Below are positions 1-7,137 of a stretch of 13,347 nt of DNA, in pieces (within the stretch, counting starts at the first letter, position 1; each line of letters starts with the position of its first letter). The stretch spans positions 1 through 13,347 of the forward strand of contig JAFGOG010000429.1 in NCBI GenBank assembly GCA_016926595.1, given 5' to 3'. Both the position numbers and the translations under genes were made by a program. Below the pieces are notes generated by a model. It had not been told where the DNA came from. It was given only the letters and a program-made list of their open reading frames with translations, and made no database searches. Origin of the DNA: Anaerolineae bacterium. Lineage in GTDB: Bacteria; Chloroflexota; Anaerolineae; JAAYZQ01.

Positions 1-110
1 ACCACCGACCGCGCCCAGGGCGGAACCCCCGGAAACTCCCCCGCCTGCGCTACCCCAACCAGCTCAAACCCCAGGCCGCGGGCCCAAACCCGCAGTTCCT
101 CCTTATTCAT
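1..110 (-). CDS. QueG-like 4Fe-4S protein, N-terminal part only
   Basis: Only the first 36 codons lie in the window; the gene runs off the left edge. The start ATG (108-110) has a good Shine-Dalgarno sequence, GGGAGGTG, at 113-120. The peptide begins MNKEELRVWARGLGFELVGV and later reads PPWARSVV. A short helix followed by 'LGF-x-x-VGVA' and then 'P-x-ARSVV' resembles the N-terminus of epoxyqueuosine reductase (QueG) and related double-4Fe-4S proteins, where the second motif leads into the first strand of the cobalamin-binding part. No cysteine motif is visible yet, so the assignment rests on this short stretch. It starts 28 bases after the stop of the transporter gene on the same strand and is probably co-transcribed with it. 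It could be another Fe-S reductase of the same superfamily. Confidence 0.5.
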   Translation of the reverse strand, partial: MNKEELRVWARGLGFELVGVAQAGEFPGVPPWARSV

Positions 111-138
111 AACACCTCCCGCCGCATGGGGGCAGCCA

Positions 139-1464
139 TCAGCACGGAGCCTTCCACCTCAGCCACGCCAGCTCGGCCAGGATGCTGGTCTGGTACGCCG
201 CCGCCGCGAGCACGACGCCCGTCGGCCCGACCAGCGTGACGCCTACCACGATCGTCACGACCAGCACCACCACGTTGACCACCACACCGCTCCGGATCGC
301 CGTGGTACACCCCCGCCGGATCCGCACCCCCCGCAGCACCCCCTGCATGCCCAGCAGTAGTGGGAACGGGATCATCAACAGGATCCCCGGCTTGGCCAGC
401 GCCTGCAACTCCGGCGAAAGGTTATAAACGCCGCCCATCGCCAGGCCATACAGTGGGGTCAGCGCCACCAGGCCGAGAATCGCCACGAAAATACCGCCCA
501 GGGCGAGGGAAAAGCTCCTGACCCGCCGGTAGGCCACCTCGTCGGCCGCCAGGGCGTTGGTCAACTGCTGCAGGCTCCAGCCCGGCCCGGCGATCAGGAT
601 CACCAGGCTCCAGGTCACCGGCCAGGCTGCCAGCGACTCGACCCCCAGCGCCGCCGCGGCGATGCCGGCGTTCAGCACCGGCCGCGCCGCCTGCTGGATG
701 ATGCTCGTCGTGGCCAACGGGCGATAGAAACGCCACAGATCGCGCCCGGCCAGGTTTGATCCGTCGTCGGGCAAGTCCGCCAGGCGGAGAGCGCGCCTGG
801 CCGCCCAGGTCACCAGCGCTGCCTCGACGAAAACACTCAGGTTCATGGCCCATCCGGCCACCACCGACCCTCCCCCGGGGAAGAGCAGCAGCCCGCCCGC
901 CAGGGCAGCAGCCAGCGTGACCAGCCGGACAACTGTGGCCGTGCTGATGGCCAACGTTCGCCCGGTGCGGATGAGCAGCCCCTGCTGGGCGCGCCGCCAG
1001 CCGATCGGCAGCGGCCAGAAGGACAGGATCTGCAGGGTGGGCCTGGCCCGGGCGGCGACGTCGGCCGGGATGTTCATCAGATCCTCGACGATGACGCCGT
1101 ACAGCGGCGTCGCCGACACGATCAGTCCGATGGCCAGTACAGCCAGCCCCAGCCCCAGGGCAAAACGCTCGATCAAGCGAAAGGCCGCCCGATCCGCCGA
1201 GCGGGCCACCGAGGCGTCCAGCACCATCAACACCGGCGCCTCGACGAGCAACGCCAGGCTAAAGGCCACGCCGTAGGCAGCCAGGGCCATTTCCGGGTCG
1301 AGTGTGCGCCCCAGGCCGATGTTGATGATCGTCGGCTCGAGGACCATCATCAACTGGCTGACCGCCAGCGGCAGCCACAGGGCCAGCATCCGCCGCACCG
1401 TCGGCCCGCTTGCCGGAGCGACGTCCCTCGCCGGCAGTATCTGATCGCGCGTTGTCGTCGCCAT
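139..1464 (-). CDS. ANKH-like / MATE-superfamily (MOP) integral membrane transporter
   Basis: This is a 441-residue protein made almost entirely of hydrophobic segments, about 12 predicted membrane helices in two similar halves, as in the MOP flippase/MATE superfamily. I recognise features of the bacterial relatives of progressive ankylosis protein (ANKH): an N-terminal 'WLPLAVSQLMMVLEPTIIN' helix, then 'LAAYGVAFSLALLVEAPVLM', then 'ATPLYGVIVEDLMNIP', then a polar 'FWPLPIGWRRAQQGLLIR' stretch, with a second 'TPLYGLAMGGVYNLS' in the C-terminal half. In animals ANKH promotes export of ATP/pyrophosphate and citrate; the bacterial substrate is unknown, so drug efflux should not be assumed. ATG 1462-1464 is chosen over an in-frame TTG just upstream. 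The upstream AGAGAG is only a weak ribosome site. A strong extended -10 promoter lies about 35 bases upstream. Confidence 0.7.
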   Translation of the reverse strand: MATTTRDQILPARDVAPASGPTVRRMLALWLPLAVSQLMMVLEPTIINIGLGRTLDPEMALAAYGVAFSLALLVEAPVLMVLDASVARSADRAAFRLIERFALGLGLAVLAIGLIVSATPLYGVIVEDLMNIPADVAARARPTLQILSFWPLPIGWRRAQQGLLIRTGRTLAISTATVVRLVTLAAALAGGLLLFPGGGSVVAGWAMNLSVFVEAALVTWAARRALRLADLPDDGSNLAGRDLWRFYRPLATTSIIQQAARPVLNAGIAAAALGVESLAAWPVTWSLVILIAGPGWSLQQLTNALAADEVAYRRVRSFSLALGGIFVAILGLVALTPLYGLAMGGVYNLSPELQALAKPGILLMIPFPLLLGMQGVLRGVRIRRGCTTAIRSGVVVNVVVLVVTIVVGVTLVGPTGVVLAAAAYQTSILAELAWLRWKAPC

Positions 1465-1499
1465 CAATCCGCTCTCTGTAGGTGGTTTGAGTGGGCAGA

Positions 1500-1508
1500 A
1501 TTATACCA
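1500..1508 (-). promoter_or_regulatory. Extended -10 promoter for the ANKH-like transporter
   Basis: On the minus strand the sequence reads TGGTATAAT: a perfect TATAAT (1500-1505) preceded by the TGn extension (1506-1508). No good -35 box is found at 16-18 bases (GTGGAG at best), which is usual for extended -10 promoters. Transcription would start near 1493, about 30 bases before the ATG. Confidence 0.65.
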
Positions 1509-1568
1509 CAGGTCATGCCTGCCTCCACGTTTAAGAGGGCGGTCGGCTAGGGTCACACAGACCCACTT

Positions 1569-1597
1569 TTGCCTTTCCCAGCCGCCTATGATACAAT
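1569..1597 (+). promoter_or_regulatory. Sigma-70-type promoter for the GNAT gene
   Basis: TTGCCT (1569-1574), a 17-base spacer and TACAAT (1592-1597) with a TGA extension (1589-1591). The expected transcript starts near 1604, about 54 bases before the ATG. It is divergent from the transporter promoter, with the two -10 boxes about 85 bases apart. Confidence 0.6.
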
Positions 1598-1657
1598 CCT
1601 TTTCCCTCACCACAGGGGGGAGAGCGCTGTCCATTCGACGAGGAGGAATTGCACCAA

Positions 1658-2206
1658 ATGAGCGAGACACTTTTCAAGGGCAAGCTGGTGCGGCTGGCCC
1701 CACCCACGCGCGACGACGCCGAGGCGTTTGCCCGCTGGAGCCAGGACGCCGACTACCTGCGGAATCTCGACACCGAATATGCCCGGCCCTACTCGGCCGA
1801 GAGCTTTATCGAGCGCTTTAACCCGGGCCACGAGAGTCCCAACAGCGTTACGTTTTACCTGAGGACCCTGGCAGACGACAAGCTGATCGGCTTTGCCGCG
1901 ATTCACAGCATCGAGTGGAACAACCAGGCCGGGCTGCTGGCGATCGGCATTGGCGAGGCCGACTACCGGGGCCGCGGCTATGGCGCCGACGCCCTGCGGC
2001 TCCTGCTGCGCTACGCCTTTGACGAGCTGAACCTGTATCGCCTCGGCCTCGACGTGATCGCCAACAACACCCAGGCCATCCGCGCCTATGAGCGGGTGGG
2101 GTTCAAGCAGGAAGGGATTCAGCGTGACGCAGTCCTGCGCGACGGCCGGCGTTACGGCCGGATCATCATGGGCATCCTGCGCCACGAATGGCAAGCCAGC
2201 CGTTGA
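1658..2206 (+). CDS. GNAT family N-acetyltransferase (RimJ/RimL-like)
   Basis: This 182-residue protein has the length and layout of single-domain RimJ/RimL-type GNAT enzymes, which transfer acetyl from acetyl-CoA to an amine, often a protein N-terminus or a small molecule. It opens with the strand 'LVRLAPPTRDDAEAFARW' (beta1-alpha1). The acetyl-CoA loop of motif A is R104-G105-R106-G107-Y108-G109, followed by a helix rich in Ala and Leu. Motif B is visible as 'LGLDVIANNTQAIRAYERVGFKQEG'-type sequence with the typical N-x-x-A-I-x-x-Y-E-x-x-G-F core. The start is ATG 1658: AGGAGG at 1641-1646 is 11 bases upstream, while the in-frame TTG at 1649 is too close to it. The substrate cannot be told from sequence. 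Confidence 0.85.
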   Translation: MSETLFKGKLVRLAPPTRDDAEAFARWSQDADYLRNLDTEYARPYSAESFIERFNPGHESPNSVTFYLRTLADDKLIGFAAIHSIEWNNQAGLLAIGIGEADYRGRGYGADALRLLLRYAFDELNLYRLGLDVIANNTQAIRAYERVGFKQEGIQRDAVLRDGRRYGRIIMGILRHEWQASR

Positions 2207-2259
2207 TCCCCCGGCCAGGCGACAGTTGAGACGCACAACCGTGCGCCCACGGAGACGAC

Positions 2260-2418
2260 ATGCCGCCAGGATTATCCTCACAGGATCGGATCACGATCCG
2301 GCCGGCCAGGGCCGGCGATTCGCCGCGGCTGGCCGACCTGTGCGGTCAACTGCGGTGTTTTGAGGTTTTTGGCCTTCCTCCCCCCTCCTTCCCTGGCGCT
2401 GACCTCAGCCTATCTTGA
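2260..2418 (+). pseudogene. N-terminal remnant of a second GNAT acetyltransferase gene
   Basis: A 52-codon reading frame starts with ATG 2260, five bases after GGAG (2251-2254). Residues 10-30 (from DRITIRPARAGD to LADLCGQL) look like beta1-alpha1 of a GNAT domain: I-x-I-R-x-A-x-x-x-D followed by an amphipathic helix. After roughly residue 34 the reading becomes Pro/Leu-rich and unrelated, and it stops at TGA 2416-2418, inside the -35 box of the kor promoter. The acetyl-CoA motif is absent, so no functional enzyme can be made. It sits 53 bases after the intact GNAT gene and in the same direction, so it may be a truncated tandem partner. A short expressed peptide is possible but less likely. 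Confidence 0.5.
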
Positions 2419-2442
2419 CACATAAAGGACTGGTGGTAAAAT
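2415..2442 (+). promoter_or_regulatory. Strong sigma-70-type promoter for the kor operon
   Basis: Consensus TTGACA (2415-2420), a 16-base spacer and TAAAAT (2437-2442) with a TGG extension (2434-2436). The transcript would start near 2449, about 49 bases before the korD ATG. It is the best-scoring promoter by eye in the window, which fits a central-metabolism operon. Confidence 0.75.
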
Positions 2443-2497
2443 AGGTCTGAATACTGTAACAGGGCGACCCATGTGCCCGTCTGTGGAGGTTATCACC

Positions 2498-2836
2498 ATG
2501 TCGACGGAAGAAACGGCGGATTCGTCCGCCGTTCCGGTTTCTAACAAAAAGAGCGGCGCCCCGCGGCCTCGGGGTCATGTGTCGATCTTTGGCACCTGGT
2601 GCAAGGGCTGCGGCATCTGCATCGAGTTCTGCCCCCAAAAGGTCTTTGAATCCAACGGCCAAGGCCGGACAAAGGTCGCCCACCCCGAACGGTGCACGGC
2701 CTGCATGTGGTGCAGCACCCATTGCCCGGACATGGCCATTACCGTCCGGCGCCTGGAGCCTGAGGAGATAGAAGAGCTTGAACGGCTGGCCGAGATGGCT
2801 CAAGAGGGAGTACTGCCGGTCGGAGGTGGTCTATGA
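2498..2836 (+). CDS. korD: 2-oxoglutarate:ferredoxin oxidoreductase, delta (ferredoxin-like) subunit
   Basis: A 112-residue 2x[4Fe-4S] ferredoxin-type subunit that carries electrons from the catalytic subunits to free ferredoxin. Both clusters have complete ligand sets: C35-x2-C38-x2-C41-x3-C45-P and C66-x2-C69-x2-C72-x3-C76-P. About 30 polar residues precede the first cluster, and a charged helix (EPEEIEELERL) follows the second. The start ATG 2498 has GGAGGT seven bases upstream (2485-2490); an earlier in-frame ATG at 2471 has no ribosome site and would contain this Shine-Dalgarno sequence. It is the first gene of the operon and overlaps korA by four bases (ATGA), so translation is probably coupled. 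The 2-oxoacid used cannot be fixed from this subunit. Confidence 0.88.
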   Translation: MSTEETADSSAVPVSNKKSGAPRPRGHVSIFGTWCKGCGICIEFCPQKVFESNGQGRTKVAHPERCTACMWCSTHCPDMAITVRRLEPEEIEELERLAEMAQEGVLPVGGGL

Positions 2837-4074
2837 CTGTCCAATTCATGCAGGGCAACCGCGCTTGTGCGTTGGGCGCGATGGCCGCCGGCTGCCGCTT
2901 TTACGCCGGCTATCCGATCACACCTTCCTCCGAAATCGCCGAGATCCTGTCTCGCGAGCTGCCCAAGATCGGCGGCAAGTTTATCCAGATGGAGGACGAG
3001 ATCGCCAGCATGGCGGCGATCATCGGCGCCTCGATCGGAGGGCTCAAGTCCATGACCGCCACCAGCGGCCCTGGCTTTTCACTGATGCAGGAGAATATCG
3101 GCTACGCAGTCGCCACCGAGATCCCGTGCGTCGTCGTCAATGTTATGCGCACCGGTCCGAGCACCGGCCTGCCTACCGACCCGGCGCAGGGCGATGTGAT
3201 GCAGGCGCGGTGGGGCACCCACGGCGACCACCCGATCATTGCCCTGGCGCCCGCCTCGGTCCGCGAATCGTTCGATCTGACCGTAGACGCCTTTAACCTG
3301 GCCGAAAAGTACCGGACCCCGGTCATCCTGCTGACGGACGAGGTAGTGGGTCACATGCGCGAGCGGGTCGAGCTGCCCGAACCTGCTTCGATCAAGATCG
3401 CGAACCGTGAGATGCCGGGCGTGCCGCCCGAGTGGTACGAACCGTTCGGCAATCCGCCGTCCGACGTGCCGCCCCTGGTACCCTTTGGCGAGGGGTACCG
3501 GTACCACATCACCGGGCTGCTCCACGACACGCGCGGCTTTCCCACCGAACGCACGGACGAGATCCAGCCCTGGATCGAACGGCTCTTTCGCAAGATCGAG
3601 AACAACCCGGGCGAGATCATCATGGTCGAGGAAGACGGCCTGGAAGATGCCCGCATCGTGGTCGTGGCTTATGGCTCGACGGCGCGCTCGGCGCGCCACG
3701 CGATCAACATCGCCCGCAGCCGGTATGGACGCAAAGTAGGGCTGCTGCGGCTCAAGACGCTGTGGCCCTTCCCCGAGGCCGCCGTAGAGCACGCTTGCGA
3801 GGATGCCCACCGCGTGATCGTGCCTGAGATGAACCTGGGCCAGATTGCCTTGGAAGTCGAGCGCATGGTAGGCCACAAAAAAGTGACCCGCGTGGGCCGT
3901 GCCGACGGCCACATGGTCGCGCCTGAGCAGATCCTCGACGCCATCCGCTCTTCGCCGATCCGCGCCCCGTTGAGATCGATACCAGGCCATGGGCCAGCCC
4001 ACGCAGATCCTCTTCAAAGGACCAGACTGCCGAGAGGGGCGCATGGTGGAGCATCGGATGCGAAGGAAGGTTAG
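2833..4074 (+). CDS. korA: 2-oxoglutarate:ferredoxin oxidoreductase, alpha subunit
   Basis: A 413-residue alpha subunit of a 2-oxoacid:ferredoxin oxidoreductase, which with KorB forms the thiamine-diphosphate active site that converts a 2-oxoacid plus CoA to acyl-CoA, CO2 and reduced ferredoxin. The N-terminal part has the hallmark 'GNRACALGAMAAGCRFYAGY' start, then PITPSSEI, then 'QMEDEIASMAAIIGASIGG' and 'TSGPGFSLMQENIGYA', all typical of KorA. The C-terminal part has the transketolase-C-like 'VVAYGSTARSARHAI' and 'LRLKTLWPFPE' blocks. After the usual family end (GHMVAPEQILDAI) there is a roughly 35-residue Arg/Gly/Pro/His-rich tail with no recognisable fold. The order korD-A-B-C with overlapping or near-touching genes supports one complex. 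The 2-oxoglutarate specificity is the usual assignment for this type; branched-chain or other 2-oxoacids are not excluded. Confidence 0.88.
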   Translation: MTVQFMQGNRACALGAMAAGCRFYAGYPITPSSEIAEILSRELPKIGGKFIQMEDEIASMAAIIGASIGGLKSMTATSGPGFSLMQENIGYAVATEIPCVVVNVMRTGPSTGLPTDPAQGDVMQARWGTHGDHPIIALAPASVRESFDLTVDAFNLAEKYRTPVILLTDEVVGHMRERVELPEPASIKIANREMPGVPPEWYEPFGNPPSDVPPLVPFGEGYRYHITGLLHDTRGFPTERTDEIQPWIERLFRKIENNPGEIIMVEEDGLEDARIVVVAYGSTARSARHAINIARSRYGRKVGLLRLKTLWPFPEAAVEHACEDAHRVIVPEMNLGQIALEVERMVGHKKVTRVGRADGHMVAPEQILDAIRSSPIRAPLRSIPGHGPAHADPLQRTRLPRGAHGGASDAKEG

Positions 4075-4077
4075 AAA

Positions 4078-4947
4078 ATGAAGCGACACGATCAGGGAAC
4101 CTACGACTATTTGCGGCACCACAAAAAGTTCCCACACGTCTGGTGCGCCGGATGTGGCATCGGCATCGCCATGGGCAGCATCCTCCGCTCGGTGCAAAAG
4201 CTGGAGCTGAACCAGGATGATGTCGTGGTAGCCTCCGGCATCGGTTGCACGGGCCGGATGCCTGTCTATATGGATTTCAACACCCTGCACACAACCCACG
4301 GCCGGGCGCTGGCCTTTGCCACCGGCCTGAAGCTGGCCCGCCCAGAGCTGAAAGTGATCGTAGTGATGGGCGACGGCGACGCATTAGCCATCGGCGGCAA
4401 TCACTTTATCCACGCCGCACGGCGCAACATCGAGCTGACCGCCATCGTAGTCAACAACAGCATCTATGGCATGACCGGCGGCCAGTCTTCGCCGACCACG
4501 CCCCTGGGGGCTTTTTCATCTACGGCCGCCTATGGCCACATCGAGCAGCCTTTTCCCGTCTGCAAGCTGGCTATCGCTTCCGGCGCTGCCTTTGTCGCCC
4601 GCAGCACCGTCTATCACGTGACGGAGCTCGATAGGCTGATCGAACGGGCCATGTCCAAGAACGGGTTCTCGATGGTCGAGGTGGTAAGTTACTGCCATAC
4701 CACGTTTGGGCGGGCCAACAACATGAAATCGCCTGTCGACATGATGCGCTATCTCAAGGACAACAGCATCACGACCCAGGCGGCTGAAAAACTGGGCGAC
4801 CCGATTCAGTCAGAAGGCAAGATCGTGCGGGGTGTTTTTCACGACGAGGACAAGCCCGGATATACCGAGTTGTACGACCAGCTCATCGAGCGCGTACACG
4901 GCACACCGCCGCTGCGCAAGCGCCAGGTCCGCCGTGGCTGGATGTAG
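4078..4947 (+). CDS. korB: 2-oxoglutarate:ferredoxin oxidoreductase, beta (TPP-binding) subunit
   Basis: A 289-residue thiamine-diphosphate subunit. The Mg/TPP motif begins at G98-D99-G100-D101 and ends with N126-N127 and the following IYGMTGGQ (129-136), which is diagnostic for this family. Four cysteines, C23 and C26 (WCAGCG), C57 (GIGCTGR) and C206 (YCHTTF), are placed as the ligands of the proximal [4Fe-4S] cluster known in 2-oxoacid:ferredoxin oxidoreductases. The start is three bases after the korA stop, with AAGG in the last korA codons as ribosome site. The length is normal for KorB. Together with KorA it makes the catalytic core. Confidence 0.9.
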   Translation: MKRHDQGTYDYLRHHKKFPHVWCAGCGIGIAMGSILRSVQKLELNQDDVVVASGIGCTGRMPVYMDFNTLHTTHGRALAFATGLKLARPELKVIVVMGDGDALAIGGNHFIHAARRNIELTAIVVNNSIYGMTGGQSSPTTPLGAFSSTAAYGHIEQPFPVCKLAIASGAAFVARSTVYHVTELDRLIERAMSKNGFSMVEVVSYCHTTFGRANNMKSPVDMMRYLKDNSITTQAAEKLGDPIQSEGKIVRGVFHDEDKPGYTELYDQLIERVHGTPPLRKRQVRRGWM

Positions 4948-4956
4948 GAGGTCGGC

Positions 4957-5625
4957 ATGAGTGAGCAAGGGCAATCCATAACCCCAAAAGGCAAGAGCAG
5001 CAACCGCAGGGGTGGGCGGCGTGACATGCAGGACCGCTCACGGTTGGCGCGGCAGGAGCTTGAGAGCCGCTACGAAGTCCGCCTGGCCGGCGAAGGCGGG
5101 CAGGGCATGATCCTGGCTGGCGTCATCCTGGCCGAAGCCGCCGCCGTCTATGACGGGCTGAACGCCGTCCAGACCCAGAGCTACGGCCCCGAGGCGCGCG
5201 GCGGCGCCAGCCGGTCTGAGGTCATCGTCGCCGAGGGTGAGATCGACTACCCCGAGGTGACGCAGGCCAATCTCCTGTTGTGCATGAGCCAGGAAGCGTG
5301 TGACAAATACTATGGCCAGGTAAAAGAGGATGGGCTCATCGTTGTGGATTCGTGCAACGTCAGCCGGGTGCCCAGCCACCGGGCGATCTCGGTGCCAATC
5401 ACCGACATTGCCGAACAAGCAAGCGGCCGGCGCATCACGGCCAGTATCACTGCCCTGGGCCTGATCGGCGGCTTGACCGGACTGGTGACGCGGCAAGCCC
5501 TGGAAAAAGTGGTGCACGACCGGGTGCCGGCCGGCACCGAAGCCGTCAACCTCAAAGCCCTGGCGGCCGGGTTTGCCGAGGCAGAGCGTCTGCGAGAAGA
5601 GATGCCAGAGTTGGCAAGGGCCTGA
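4957..5625 (+). CDS. korC: 2-oxoglutarate:ferredoxin oxidoreductase, gamma subunit
   Basis: A 222-residue gamma subunit. The conserved opening 'VRLAGEGGQGMILAGVILAE' begins near residue 42, followed by QSYGPEARGGASRSEVI, both signatures of the pyruvate/2-oxoacid oxidoreductase gamma domain. In the family this domain contacts CoA and holds the complex together. About 40 charged residues, rich in Arg, Lys and Ser, precede the domain. ATG 4957 is chosen because AGGAGG (4946-4951) lies five bases upstream, overlapping the korB stop; ATG 5026 would give a protein closer to the common length but has a poorer ribosome site. The C-terminal helix is Glu/Arg-rich. It completes a D-A-B-C gene order. Confidence 0.87.
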   Translation: MSEQGQSITPKGKSSNRRGGRRDMQDRSRLARQELESRYEVRLAGEGGQGMILAGVILAEAAAVYDGLNAVQTQSYGPEARGGASRSEVIVAEGEIDYPEVTQANLLLCMSQEACDKYYGQVKEDGLIVVDSCNVSRVPSHRAISVPITDIAEQASGRRITASITALGLIGGLTGLVTRQALEKVVHDRVPAGTEAVNLKALAAGFAEAERLREEMPELARA

Positions 5626-5643
5626 CCCGGTCTCTGACTCGGA

Positions 5644-7131
5644 ATGAATCTGCGCGATCAAATCACCGCCTGGCTAGCGGGCCAAGATATCCAAGTCTAT
5701 CTGGTCGGCGGCTGCGTGCGGGACCGGCTACTGGGCCGGCCCATATACGACCTGGACGTCGCAGTAGCCGGCGATGGGCTGCACCTGGCCCGCCGTCTGG
5801 CCGACCGGTTCGGCGGCGCCTACTATCCTCTAGACGAAGCACGGGGAACCGGGCGGGCCATTCTGCATGATCAAGAAGGTGAGCACCTGGTCGTGGACGT
5901 TGCCAGACTGCGCGGCCATGACCTGGCAGCCGACCTGGCCGACCGTGACTTGACCATCAATGCCTTGGCTGCCAGCGTCCGCGCGCCTGAGGAGATCATC
6001 GATCTGCACGGAGGGCTGGATGACCTGCGCGCTCGAACTATCCGGCCCGTTTCCGAAGCATCGATCCGCAACGATCCACTGCGCGCCCTGCGGGCCGTCC
6101 GCCAGGCAGCCGAGCTCGGCTTTGCATTAGCGCCGCAGACAGAATTGCTGATCCGGCGCGATGGGGCCGCGATCGCTTCCCCCGAAGTTGCCGGAGAGCG
6201 GATCCGTGACGAGCTGGCCCGCCTGCTGGCCCTGCCGCACAGCGCCGAGTCGCTGGCTCGCCTGGACGATCTAGGGCTCCTGACGGTTATTTTCCCAGAG
6301 CTGGCTCCACTGCGCCGCCTGCCCCAGCCGCCGCCCCACCACCTTGATGTGCTTCCCCATTCGCTCAAGATAGTGGATTGCCTGGAGCAGACCGTTGCCG
6401 TCCTTGAGCAAGCCGGCACAGGAGACTCGCGCCGCACGCCGCCGGTGGCTACGCCGCTGGCGGCGGTGCTGGAAAACTTGAGGCCGTTTGCCGCACGCCT
6501 GCGAGCCCATCTCGCCCAGACAGTGAGCGAGACCCGGCCCCGCTTGGTGACACTCAAGCTCGCAGCCCTTTTGCACGATACCGGCAAAGCACAGGCATAC
6601 ACCCAGGATGGGGCCGCAGGCCAGGGGCGGATCCGGTTCATCGGCCACGACCGGATCGGGGCTGGCCTGGTGGAGGAAGCGCTGCGGCGGCTCAGGTTCT
6701 CTGCCGCAGAAGTCCGCCTGGGAAAGGCGATCGCCCGCCATCACATGCGCCCCCTATTGCTGGCCCGCCAAGAAAACGTGTCGTCTCGTACCGTATATCG
6801 CTTCTACCGCGACACGGAACAAGCCGGGGTGGATCTGCTGATCCACGCGCTGGCGGATCACCTGGCTACTTACGCGCCAGATACTGGCGAGGATGCCTGG
6901 CGCCACTTGCTGTCGTTAGCGGTTCGGATGCTGGGCGACTATTGGGAACGGCCGGCGGAGCGGGTAACCCCACCTGAACTGCTCAACGGCCATGACCTGA
7001 TGGAGGAGCTTGGCCTGCGGCCCGGCCCTCACATCGGCGAGCTTTTGGAAGCGGTCCGCGAGGCCCAGGTGAGTGGGCAGGTGCGCACCCGCGAGGAGGC
7101 GTTGGCGCTGGTCGCAGGCCGGCTGGGATAA
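5644..7131 (+). CDS. cca: CCA-adding enzyme / poly(A) polymerase family nucleotidyltransferase with HD domain
   Basis: A 495-residue class II nucleotidyltransferase, the family that adds or repairs the 3' CCA of tRNA. The head domain has G22-G23-C-V-R26-D27 and the metal-binding pair D36-x-D38, then RDLTINALA, the 'RNDPLRALRAVRQAAELGF' neck block and ERIRDEL. A C-terminal HD phosphohydrolase domain has H-x-x-D-V-x-x-H near residue 230, H311-D312 (LHDTGK) and a later IARHH. The linker between the first HD motif and H311-D312 is long (about 50 residues, Pro/Ala-rich). Whether it adds CC, A or full CCA, or acts as a poly(A) polymerase, is not readable. It begins 18 bases after korC with a weak ribosome site and no promoter of its own, so it probably shares the kor transcript. 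Confidence 0.82.
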   Translation: MNLRDQITAWLAGQDIQVYLVGGCVRDRLLGRPIYDLDVAVAGDGLHLARRLADRFGGAYYPLDEARGTGRAILHDQEGEHLVVDVARLRGHDLAADLADRDLTINALAASVRAPEEIIDLHGGLDDLRARTIRPVSEASIRNDPLRALRAVRQAAELGFALAPQTELLIRRDGAAIASPEVAGERIRDELARLLALPHSAESLARLDDLGLLTVIFPELAPLRRLPQPPPHHLDVLPHSLKIVDCLEQTVAVLEQAGTGDSRRTPPVATPLAAVLENLRPFAARLRAHLAQTVSETRPRLVTLKLAALLHDTGKAQAYTQDGAAGQGRIRFIGHDRIGAGLVEEALRRLRFSAAEVRLGKAIARHHMRPLLLARQENVSSRTVYRFYRDTEQAGVDLLIHALADHLATYAPDTGEDAWRHLLSLAVRMLGDYWERPAERVTPPELLNGHDLMEELGLRPGPHIGELLEAVREAQVSGQVRTREEALALVAGRLG

Positions 7132-7137
7132 CTACTG

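Noticed and set aside
845..1276. Plus-strand frame inside the transporter gene
   Set aside because: It is Ser/Arg/Thr-rich shadow translation of a membrane-protein gene on the other strand, with no recognisable domain.
2239..2252. CCGTG-CGCC-CACGG hairpin as terminator of the GNAT gene
   Set aside because: The stem is only five pairs and no T run follows. It overlaps the ribosome site of the GNAT remnant instead.
2283..2299. GGATCG-GATCA-CGATCC inverted repeat as an operator or terminator
   Set aside because: It lies within the GNAT-like coding part of the remnant, has no T run after it and is explained by coding sequence and chance.
3989..4081. 29-codon frame overlapping the korB start
   Set aside because: It has no ribosome site and no recognisable sequence, and lies within the korA tail; it is noted only with the KorA tail finding.
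3079..4299. Long open frame (406 codons) on the minus strand across korA and the korB start
   Set aside because: It is fully antisense to korA, whose motifs are unmistakable. Long mirror frames are expected in GC-rich coding DNA, and its translation shows no family signature.
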